In this document: positions 1-5,600 of the stretch, one piece after another
How the letters are laid out: each line of letters opens with the position of its first letter
How positions within the stretch are numbered: position 1 is the stretch's first letter
From: Anaerolineaceae bacterium
GTDB lineage: Bacteria > Chloroflexota > Anaerolineae > Anaerolineales > Anaerolineaceae
Length of the DNA stretch: 14,458 nt
Direction: 5' to 3'
Assembly (NCBI GenBank): GCA_003158355.1
Contig: PMIV01000083.1
Coordinates: 1 to 14,458, forward strand
The notes under the pieces: generated by a model
Told to the model about the DNA's origin: nothing
Seen by the model: the letters and a program-made list of their open reading frames with translations, nothing else
The model's database searches: none
Translations under genes and position numbers: made by a program

Positions 1-341
1 TTTCCGCGGCCGAGATTGCCGTCATCTCGCCCTATTCGGCGCAGGTGCGGCTGCTGCGGGAGCGCCTGCCCCAGCCCGAGTTGGAAATCGACAGCGTGGA
101 TGGTTTCCAGGGGCGGGAGAAAGAAGCCGTGATCGTTTCGCTGGTGCGTTCCAACCGGGCAGGCGAGATCGGCTTTCTCGAAGATGTACGGCGGATGAAT
201 GTGGCGCTGACGCGCGCCCGGCGAAAGCTGATCGTCATCGGTGACAGCGCCTCCATCACCCCACATACCTTTTATCAGCGCATGGTCACCTATTTCGAAT
301 CCATCGCAGCCTATCATTCCGTCTGGGAAGAGCAAGAATAA
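1..341 (+). CDS. UPF1-like superfamily 1 helicase, C-terminal fragment (5' end outside window)
   Basis: This is the last ~112 codons of a superfamily 1 DNA/RNA helicase, read in the frame starting at base 3 and ending at TAA 339-341. The fragment holds the second RecA-like domain. It begins with an [10 protein letters not shown] strand, followed by the motif V region ([17 protein letters not shown]) and motif VI ([14 protein letters not shown]), whose arginines contact ATP in this family. The pairing of 'DGFQGRE' with 'NVALTRAR' is typical of the UPF1/IGHMBP2-like branch (AAA_12) rather than UvrD/Rep. The Walker A and B motifs would lie upstream, outside the window. The substrate cannot be told from this piece. 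The first 180 bases are about 64% G+C by hand count, well above the later genes. A strong terminator follows 38 bases after the stop. No start codon is visible because the gene enters from the left edge. Confidence 0.88.
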   Translation, partial: SAAEIAVISPYSAQVRLLRERLPQPELEIDSVDGFQGREKEAVIVSLVRSNRAGEIGFLEDVRRMNVALTRARRKLIVIGDSASITPHTFYQRMVTYFESIAAYHSVWEEQE

Positions 342-378
342 GGTATTTGAATAATTCATCTGACCGTTTTTTATAGAC

Positions 379-418
379 AAAAAAAGCACCCCATGTTGAT
401 TCACATGGAGTGCTTTTT
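379..418. terminator. Bidirectional rho-independent terminator
   Basis: The left arm AAAAAGCAC (381-389) pairs with GTGCTTTTT (410-418), and CCATGT (391-396) with ACATGG (403-408). One C/A mismatch lies between the two helices and the loop is 6 nt. The A-tract on the left and T-tract on the right make it usable from both strands. It sits between the convergent helicase (plus) and DUF3048 lipoprotein (minus) genes, so it likely ends both transcripts. Confidence 0.85.
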
Positions 419-475
419 CATTTGTTTATCGTTTTAGAAGTTCTATTTATCTTTCACCCGGGAATTACTTCTATC

Positions 476-1693
476 TTATGGTTTGTAAAACGAAACTTTA
501 AAGGAACCCGGGGAATCTTGAGTAACCACTGAATTTGTTCCCGTGATCGCGATAAAGGAATTTCCCGGCTGCAATTCCATTGGCTTATGGCTCGCATCAA
601 AGAATTGTAGCGGGCCGGTGGTATTGATGCCTTTCCATATTCCGTCGTAAACCTGTCCATCCCGATAAATAAGTGCTCTGCCTGAGGCTCCAACAAGTGA
701 AACCTGATGCAGGGTATCATCACCATTTAAAGTTGTGTAAGACGCAAAAACAATGATCACATTTGAAAAGGCTAATTGTTCATTCGTATTGCGATCCACC
801 CAGGGGATCATGGTGAATGTTTCATCAGAATCATTGACCTTATAGTCGATCGAACCGAGGTATTTTTTTAAAGTGGTATCATATTGCCAAAAGCTTTCGT
901 TCGATTTGCCAAAATGCATATTCACTTCTGATCCATCAGCTCCACCCACCGGTGGAATTGTATTGAATAACATTCCATCCAGAACGGGTTTGGTTTCGGC
1001 GCCAGCAGATTTTTCATAATACTTGGTCATTTCTGCAGTATTTGCAAACCAACTGATTTCAGAAATTCCCAAATTTTTATTGCATATCGCCGGGCAGGTA
1101 TTGGTCGTGCCATTGATCACCCGCTGATCGGATAACCGGCCAACGATCTCAGCGTATTCTGGTGCCCAGGCATACATCATCCCCAATACACCCTGATACA
1201 TGCTTACCAGCCATTCATCAATATAACGTCCAGATCGGATCGGTCCAACCTGATCCGAATTCTGCCCATAATACAAAGCCAGGAATCGGTTTGCTCCTTC
1301 CCCGGTGGAATAATCGAAGACAATATCTGCTTTGGAAAGCCCGGCCTGGGGTCTGCCTTCACGTGGGAAATTAGACGCTTTTACCATCACCGGGCGGCGT
1401 ACCAGAATGGACGGATCAGCAACCGTTAACCCGGTCAATGGATCCACGTTATCCGGGAAGTTCGATGGTCCATATTGCACCGGTACGGGTGTGGGTGTTG
1501 ATGTTGGTGTGGGAATGGCCGTAGCCGTCGGGACTAAAGTTGCCGTTGGCATGGCAGCCATAGTTTCGTTCACTGCCGCGTTCATCGTTCCCTGTATCTG
1601 TTCCGTAGAAAGCGCGGTCTGACAAGCCGTCAAAATTGTGCTGGATATCAGCACAAAAACCACAGACAACGCCATGCTTTTAAATTTCACCAT
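476..1693 (-). CDS. DUF3048 (YerB-like) secreted lipoprotein
   Basis: This 405-residue lipoprotein belongs to the DUF3048 family (Bacillus subtilis YerB-like), whose biochemical role is not established. The start at 1693 was chosen over an in-frame ATG nine codons upstream because AGGAGA (1703-1698) lies 4 nt before it. The N-terminus has Lys residues, a hydrophobic stretch and a lipobox LTAC (Cys24), so it should be lipid-anchored outside the membrane. A Thr/Pro-rich linker (about residues 45-70) follows. The DUF3048 N-terminal domain shows VDPLTGL, RRPVMVKASNFP, RPQAGLSKADIVFDY and QVGPIRSGR. The C-terminal domain shows a WQYD/KKYL segment and SNVIIVF. It is downstream of, and in the same direction as, the beta-propeller lipoprotein, 125 bases away, and may be co-transcribed or use its own -10 element. 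Family assignment is firm; function is unknown. Confidence 0.85.
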   Translation of the reverse strand: MVKFKSMALSVVFVLISSTILTACQTALSTEQIQGTMNAAVNETMAAMPTATLVPTATAIPTPTSTPTPVPVQYGPSNFPDNVDPLTGLTVADPSILVRRPVMVKASNFPREGRPQAGLSKADIVFDYSTGEGANRFLALYYGQNSDQVGPIRSGRYIDEWLVSMYQGVLGMMYAWAPEYAEIVGRLSDQRVINGTTNTCPAICNKNLGISEISWFANTAEMTKYYEKSAGAETKPVLDGMLFNTIPPVGGADGSEVNMHFGKSNESFWQYDTTLKKYLGSIDYKVNDSDETFTMIPWVDRNTNEQLAFSNVIIVFASYTTLNGDDTLHQVSLVGASGRALIYRDGQVYDGIWKGINTTGPLQFFDASHKPMELQPGNSFIAITGTNSVVTQDSPGSFKVSFYKP

Positions 1694-1697
1694 AGTA

Positions 1698-1703
1698 TCT
1701 CCT
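1698..1703 (-). promoter_or_regulatory. Shine-Dalgarno site fixing the DUF3048 start
   Basis: AGGAGA on the minus strand lies 4 nt before the ATG at 1693. The longer in-frame ATG at 1720 has no comparable site, so the shorter form, with a classical lipoprotein signal peptide beginning MVKFK, is preferred. Confidence 0.75.
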
Positions 1704-1739
1704 GGTACTTCAACATGCAAATATAAAATACATATAAAA

Positions 1740-1745
1740 ATTATA
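1740..1745 (-). promoter_or_regulatory. Candidate -10 element for the DUF3048 gene
   Basis: A perfect TATAAT is read on the minus strand in the 125-base gap between the two lipoprotein genes, about 47 bases before the DUF3048 ATG. No good -35 hexamer is found at 16-18 nt; a TTTACA lies 22 nt upstream. This is weak support for an independent promoter. Confidence 0.3.
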
Positions 1746-1818
1746 ACCTACTTCTATTTCCCTTTTGTGTAAATAAAAAAGAAAACAATTGGGCTTCGCT
1801 GTAAGTTTAATTCACTGG

Positions 1819-3183
1819 TCAACGGTTCACATCAAAAGAGAATCCCTGTTGGTCAGAAACTGTGGGGTCATTGAAGATCACTCCGCTGGGGCTGCCTACC
1901 GTTCCCAATAAAAGCGAGGAACCGCCAGCCATCCGGCTGGAAACAATATAACGGGTATTGTCCAACCATCGGACATCGATCAAAGAAGTAATATCTCCGA
2001 GTAAAGTCGGTACGGATCCACTCTGTACCAGATAAGCCTGGCGGGTTGACCCCACCAATTTTGTATAGATAAATTTGCTGCCGTCAGGGGACCAAACCGG
2101 TAATTTACCAAAATAACCGGTGTCAATGAGAGTATCTGCGCTGCCATCTATATTGGCGATATGTAAAGCCCAATTGTTATCCGCAGCAGCGCCCACGCGA
2201 GTGGTAAAAACCATGCGGGTGAGGTCGGGGTTAAAGCTGGCAATCCCTGCCGGGAAAAAACCCATCGAGCCATTATAGGTGTTTGTGGCTGCTCCGGTTG
2301 TTGTCACCTTCCAAACCGCACTGGCACCCGGAGCATCTCCCCAGGGTTCTTTCGGAGCGATAGCCACCGCAAAATTGCTGCTATCATTTTTCCAGGCGGG
2401 TAACGCAGTCCAGGCATACTCCGAAGCCGTGTTCACAAATTCATGCGAAACGGCATTTGCCGCCACCAATGCTCCTGTTGCTGAATAGAGATCAACCCCT
2501 GTCGGGCGGGTAATCACCAGCCAAGAACCATCCGGTGAGAAGGAGAAATCGAAGTTTTGACCCGGATTGCTCAATGCAGAAAATGTTCCACTGTCAGCAT
2601 CAATAGAATAAAGTGTGTCTCCGATCTGCAATCCCGGCCCTTCGAAGGTAATGCGTACACTCATCGCCAGACGATGACTATTGGGAATCCAGGCTAATTT
2701 ATAAGGCACCAACCCGGTAGAATCAGCCGGGTGTGGCAATGCGGCAAATGCAGCCGTGTTGATCAAGACCCGTTGATTTGTGCCGTCAGCGTTGATCACA
2801 TCCAGTTCATTACTCATGTCTACAGCTCCGCGTGAAAAGGCGATCAGACTGCCATCCGATGAGACAAAACTATCCGTTACATCCCTGCTGCTTACCAATT
2901 CAACCGGTGCTGCGGAACCCTCTGTCCAAACGTAAAGATTGCGAGCAGAATCCACAAAAGAAACCCGCACTGGAGTCACAACCGGCGCGGCCGTTGTGGT
3001 GGGAACGGCATGCGCTTCTGGTGTACTGGATGGATTGACCGGGGTTAAAGCCGCGACTGTGCCAGCTACCGCCGTCTCTTCATTAAAAGGTGTGCCACTC
3101 GCTTGTGCTGTGAGATTACAGGCGAGGCTGACCAATATCATCCCGGCCACCAAAAAAATAAAAAACGAGGATTTTCGTCTCAT
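1819..3183 (-). CDS. TolB/WD40-like beta-propeller lipoprotein
   Basis: A 454-residue exported protein. Residues 1-22 form a signal peptide with RRK at the N-terminus and a hydrophobic core ending in SLAC (Cys22). The lipobox is slightly atypical, with Ser at -3. A Thr/Pro/Ala-rich linker runs to about residue 70. The rest is a beta-propeller built from recurring PD40-type blades: VSSDGSLIAFSR, FSFSPDGSWLVITR, FNPDLTRMVFTT and WSPDGSKFIYTK. Such propellers usually serve as interaction scaffolds; no catalytic motif is visible and no partner can be named. The start is supported by AAGGAA 4 nt upstream of the ATG. It is transcribed divergently from the SRAP gene and followed in the same direction by the DUF3048 lipoprotein, with no clear terminator between, so the two may form one transcript. 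A solute-binding or enzymatic role is not excluded. Confidence 0.8.
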   Translation of the reverse strand: MRRKSSFFIFLVAGMILVSLACNLTAQASGTPFNEETAVAGTVAALTPVNPSSTPEAHAVPTTTAAPVVTPVRVSFVDSARNLYVWTEGSAAPVELVSSRDVTDSFVSSDGSLIAFSRGAVDMSNELDVINADGTNQRVLINTAAFAALPHPADSTGLVPYKLAWIPNSHRLAMSVRITFEGPGLQIGDTLYSIDADSGTFSALSNPGQNFDFSFSPDGSWLVITRPTGVDLYSATGALVAANAVSHEFVNTASEYAWTALPAWKNDSSNFAVAIAPKEPWGDAPGASAVWKVTTTGAATNTYNGSMGFFPAGIASFNPDLTRMVFTTRVGAAADNNWALHIANIDGSADTLIDTGYFGKLPVWSPDGSKFIYTKLVGSTRQAYLVQSGSVPTLLGDITSLIDVRWLDNTRYIVSSRMAGGSSLLLGTVGSPSGVIFNDPTVSDQQGFSFDVNR

Positions 3184-3292
3184 AGCATTCCTTTCGGGAA
3201 TAAAATCAATAATAAGAGTTTATTACTCTGATTATAATGATTTACAATAGACATACAAGCGGTTTTATTTGACAGTTGAAAGGGAAAATAAA
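3184..3292. promoter_or_regulatory. Divergent promoter region, propeller lipoprotein / SRAP
   Basis: The octamer ATTATAAT (3231-3238) is a palindrome and gives a TATAAT -10 on both strands (plus 3233-3238, minus 3236-3231). Plus-strand initiation would leave a leader of about 48 nt before SRAP; minus-strand initiation a leader of about 40 nt. On the minus strand TTGTAT lies 16 nt upstream; no convincing -35 is seen on the plus strand. Beside it is a small dyad, AGAGT-5 nt-ACTCT (3215-3229), that could be an operator. No start sites are mapped. Confidence 0.45.
3280..3285 (+). promoter_or_regulatory. Ribosome binding site fixing the SRAP start
   Basis: AAGGGA lies 7 nt before the ATG at 3293. 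This supports starting the protein at MCGRF, which the chemistry requires because the second residue must be the catalytic Cys. A start at the upstream in-frame TTG (3269) would bury that Cys. Confidence 0.8.
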
Positions 3293-4000
3293 ATGTGCGG
3301 CAGATTTACGATCGCGCTCGAACCGGCTGAATTCATGGAAGAATTGGATCTGGGAGATCTTCCGGCAGATTTTGTTCCCCGCTACAATGTGGCTCCCGTG
3401 CAGCCGGCAGCGGTCATCCGCGATTTTTCTTCACGCCGGGTAGAATGGATGCGTTGGGGGTTGATTCCCTCCTGGGCAAAGGATCCCGCTATTGGCGCGC
3501 GAATGATCAACGCTCGCAGTGAAACTTTGCTCGAAAAGCCGTCTTTCCGAGACGCGTTTCTTAAAAGGCGCTGCCTGATTTTGGCGGATGGTTTTTACGA
3601 GTGGCAGAAAAACCCCGGCAAACAACCGTCCTCACCCCACTATTTCTTCCTTAAAAATCATCGTGCTTTCTTTTTTGCCGGGTTATGGGAACAGTGGCAG
3701 CCCACAACTGGAGACCGCCTGACTACCTTCACGATCATCACCAGTGCGCCAAACGAGTTGATCAGCCCAATTCACGAGCGCATGCCGGTGATCTTGGATA
3801 GCCAAAATTGCTGGACCTGGTTAAACCCCGCTACTTCTCCGGCAACCTTGCAATCGCTGTTTCAACCTTATACTGCCGAGAAAATGGCAGAATATCCAGT
3901 GAGCACATTGGTCAATCAACCCAGCCTGGAAACACCAGAACTGATCAAAAAAAATATAACCTGCATGTCTTATTTTTCTGGGTCAGAGGATTTATTCTGA
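3293..4000 (+). CDS. SRAP-family DNA-protein crosslink enzyme (YedK/HMCES-like)
   Basis: A 235-residue SOS response-associated peptidase family protein. In this family the N-terminal Met is removed and Cys2 forms a thiazolidine crosslink with abasic sites in single-stranded DNA, shielding them during replication. All expected active-site residues are present: Cys2 in MCGRF, Asn73 in MINARSE, Glu103 in GFYEW and His161 in SPIHERMP. Other family landmarks are RYNVAPVQP (30-38), MRWGLIPSWAKD (53-64) and the KPSFRDAF helix. The length is normal for the family (E. coli YedK is about 220 residues). It stands alone on the plus strand, divergent from the propeller lipoprotein. Its last 31 bases overlap the 3' end of the convergent Fur-family gene, with no terminator between them. 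I saw no obvious LexA-type box upstream. Confidence 0.95.
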   Translation: MCGRFTIALEPAEFMEELDLGDLPADFVPRYNVAPVQPAAVIRDFSSRRVEWMRWGLIPSWAKDPAIGARMINARSETLLEKPSFRDAFLKRRCLILADGFYEWQKNPGKQPSSPHYFFLKNHRAFFFAGLWEQWQPTTGDRLTTFTIITSAPNELISPIHERMPVILDSQNCWTWLNPATSPATLQSLFQPYTAEKMAEYPVSTLVNQPSLETPELIKKNITCMSYFSGSEDLF

Positions 4001-4368
4001 CACTCTTCACAAATTCCAAATAAAACCAGGTGGTTGGTAAGAATTTTAAAATTCTTGTCGTTTTCGAGTTTTTGAAAGAAACCATCCACTTCTTCGTGAT
4101 GCAACGTAATGATCTTTCCGCAGTTCTGGCACACGAGATGATGGTGGGTTTCCCCTTCCGCTAATTCATATACCTCAGCACCGGTTCCCATATCCGAAAT
4201 GGATACCTTACTCCCCTTTACCAACCGCTCCAAAGCACGATAAACGGTCGAAGGATTCACTGCGGGCAATTGACCCTGGATCCTTTCAAAAACTTCATGC
4301 GAAGTCAAATGGGATTGCTCTTTTTTGAGCGCTTGCAAGATATAAAAATCGACTGAAGAGGAACGCAT
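3970..4368 (-). CDS. Fur-family metal-dependent transcriptional regulator
   Basis: A 132-residue repressor of the Fur/Zur/PerR family. The N-terminal winged helix carries the recognition region NPSTVYRALERL (38-49). The dimerisation and metal domain begins with EGETHHHLVCQNCGK. CxxC pairs at Cys80/83 and Cys120/123 form the structural zinc site, and His75-77 and His90-91 are likely regulatory metal ligands. The N-terminus is short: the usual basic stretch with 'TxQR' before the first helix is missing, and no other start codon lies in frame between 4368 and the stop at 4408-4410. AAAGG lies about 9 nt before the ATG. Which metal or peroxide it senses cannot be told. It converges on and overlaps the SRAP gene, and faces a long non-coding stretch upstream. 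Confidence 0.9.
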   Translation of the reverse strand: MRSSSVDFYILQALKKEQSHLTSHEVFERIQGQLPAVNPSTVYRALERLVKGSKVSISDMGTGAEVYELAEGETHHHLVCQNCGKIITLHHEEVDGFFQKLENDKNFKILTNHLVLFGICEECQNKSSDPEK

Positions 4369-4494
4369 TAATCCGAACCTTTTTAAAAAGTATTTGATCT
4401 TTAAATTTTACCTCACAAATTTCTTAAGGGAATTTTTACGAGGACTAATTGACTGATAATTCTCCATCTATTTGGTTTTATGCCATAATAACGG

Positions 4495-4535
4495 CAAGGA
4501 TAATAAAAAACATCCTCCCGCCATTATTTTCCTTG
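4495..4535. repeat. Imperfect inverted repeat (stem-loop)
   Basis: Twelve-base arms with one T/T mismatch flank a 17-nt loop. Outside them, ATAA and TTAT extend the helix after a 3-nt bulge (CGG) on the left. No T-tract follows the way it would in a rho-independent terminator, and the arms are AT-rich. It could be an operator for the nearby Fur-type regulator, part of a small RNA, or chance. Confidence 0.35.
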
Positions 4536-4895
4536 TTATTTTGACAGCGATTTTTCTTTTCCGTTCCATCTAACTTTCCAATTCAAATAAGAATTATCGC
4601 AACTTAGATTTTTTCACCTTCTGGCTGGAAAGCCGAATGGCAGTTCAACGACAAACTGTATATGACTAAAAGTTATTGGTTCTACCTGGGTGGGAAACCT
4701 GTTATCTGTTTATCATCTTTCCACAGCCATTTTCTTCATTCCATTTGGATTGTTAAACGTACGGATTGCCAGTGCGATCCGGGTTTTCTCCAAGCTGCTT
4801 GTGATATCAGCAGGTGTTTTTATGCTGCTCTCCCTGTGAAATAAAGTAGATTGGATCGCTTGACCATGGTGATCTTTGCCTGCCTGCAGCGCGCA

Positions 4896-4924
4896 TTGAC
4901 CATTCCTTCTTCATAGGGTAAAAT
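4896..4924 (+). promoter_or_regulatory. Sigma-70-type promoter for rplI
   Basis: TTGACC (4896-4901) and TAAAAT (4919-4924) are separated by exactly 17 nt, each one mismatch from consensus. Initiation about 7 nt downstream gives a leader of roughly 55 nt before the rplI ATG. This is the best-matching promoter in the window. Confidence 0.7.
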
Positions 4925-4985
4925 CTTTCAGTCATGCGTTGTACCCTTCGCACTGACGCAATCCATTTCAGGAAAGGGCTTGAAA

Positions 4986-5522
4986 ATGAAAGTTTTATTG
5001 ATCAAAGATGTTTATAAGTTAGGCCATACCGGCGACGTAAAAAAAGTCGCTGATGGTTACGGCCGCAATTACCTTCTCACACAGGGTCTTGCCGTATTAG
5101 CTACACCAGGTGCTTTGAAATCTGTAGAAAAGATCCGCGCCAAAGCTGCAGTTTCCCGGGCTGCCTTGAATCAAGAAATGGGCGGGTTATCCGATCTGAT
5201 CAATGGCTTGGTACTGGTCTTCACCAGCAAAGCCGGTGAAACCGGAAAACTGTATGGTTCCATTACCACCCAATTGATCGCAGATGCCATCAACAAAAAA
5301 CTCGGCACCCAAATTGATCGCCGCCAGGTGGAAGCAGAACCGATACGCACTCTTGGTGAACATTCAGCTCACGTTCGTCTCACCATCGACCTGACCCCCA
5401 AAGTGAAGGTAATGGTTTATCGTGAAGGCGAAGAGCCAGAAGTTGCCGAAGAACCTGTAAAGGCCGCTCCTGTTACTGAAAAGCCAACCGAAGAACCGGT
5501 TGTCGAAGAAAAAGCAGAATAA
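4986..5522 (+). CDS. rplI: Large ribosomal subunit protein L9
   Basis: L9 binds 23S rRNA near the base of the L1 stalk and projects from the 50S subunit, helping to limit frameshifting and ribosome slippage. The N-terminal RNA-binding domain has the family signature MKVLLIKDVYKLGHTGDV followed by VADGYGRNYLL. The linker helix (about 50-75) leads to the C-terminal domain, recognisable to GEHSAHVRLTIDLTPKVKVMV. The start is the ATG at 4986, with AGGAAAGGG (4970-4978) 7 nt before it; the in-frame TTG at 4980 is not needed. The predicted 178 residues exceed the usual ~150 because of an acidic Glu/Pro/Ala/Val tail after residue 147. It is separate from rpsF, ssb and rpsR, which are not in the window. 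It has its own promoter and terminator, so it appears monocistronic. Confidence 0.96.
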   Translation: MKVLLIKDVYKLGHTGDVKKVADGYGRNYLLTQGLAVLATPGALKSVEKIRAKAAVSRAALNQEMGGLSDLINGLVLVFTSKAGETGKLYGSITTQLIADAINKKLGTQIDRRQVEAEPIRTLGEHSAHVRLTIDLTPKVKVMVYREGEEPEVAEEPVKAAPVTEKPTEEPVVEEKAE

Positions 5523-5540
5523 TTTTTTCCAGGCACAGTA

Positions 5541-5585
5541 AAAACCGGCCAAATTCAGCCTGGAGGCTGGTTGGCCGGTTTTTTA
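5541..5585 (+). terminator. Strong rho-independent terminator after rplI
   Basis: AAAACCGGCCAA (5541-5552) pairs perfectly with TTGGCCGGTTTT (5571-5582). Inside, CAGCC-TGGA-GGCTG extends the stem, and the T-run continues to 5584. It lies 18 bases after the rplI stop and ends only 16 bases before the next ATG. Confidence 0.92.
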
Positions 5586-5588
5586 GTA

Positions 5589-5594
5589 TAAAAT
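5589..5594 (+). promoter_or_regulatory. Candidate -10 element for a leaderless rodZ-like mRNA
   Basis: TAAAAT sits in the 16 bases between the rplI terminator and the next ATG. Standard spacing from a -10 hexamer puts the start site at about 5601, the A of the ATG itself. No Shine-Dalgarno sequence is seen before that ATG, only a weak AAAG. A good -35 hexamer is not evident. Confidence 0.35.
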
Positions 5595-5600
5595 AAAGAA

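Larger units (their letters stand above)
4369..4985. other. 617-base non-coding stretch between the Fur-family gene and rplI
   Basis: No convincing gene is seen. The right end holds a good rplI promoter. Near the left is an imperfect stem-loop: CAAGGATAATAA (4495-4506) against TTATTTTCCTTG (4524-4535), one mismatch, 17-nt loop containing a CCTCCC run. A 58-codon open frame (4666-4839), without an ATG or ribosome site at its upstream end, encodes a hydrophobic stretch and could be a gene remnant. I looked for tRNA T-arm sequences and the SRP RNA core and found none. Confidence 0.5.

Noticed and set aside
1332..1622. Plus-strand open frame with Val/Gly-rich product opposite the DUF3048 gene
   Set aside because: It is antisense to the T/P-linker codons, whose repetition produces the apparent Gly/Val repeats; no ribosome site.
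2939..3250. Plus-strand 103-codon open frame opposite the propeller lipoprotein
   Set aside because: It is a shadow of the signal peptide and linker of a well-supported lipoprotein gene.
4368..4382. GGTTCGGATTA on the minus strand, resembling a tRNA T-arm
   Set aside because: No acceptor, anticodon or D-arm sequences surround it, and it lies directly at the Fur-family gene start.
4662..4844. 60-codon ATG-started open frame in the long intergenic stretch
   Set aside because: No ribosome site and Cys/His/Phe-rich composition with no recognisable pattern. The overlapping frame at 4666-4839 looks more protein-like.
4925..4985. Possible L9 leader structure (TGCGT ... ACGCA)
   Set aside because: Only a 5-bp helix with a 16-nt loop; too weak to call a regulatory leader.
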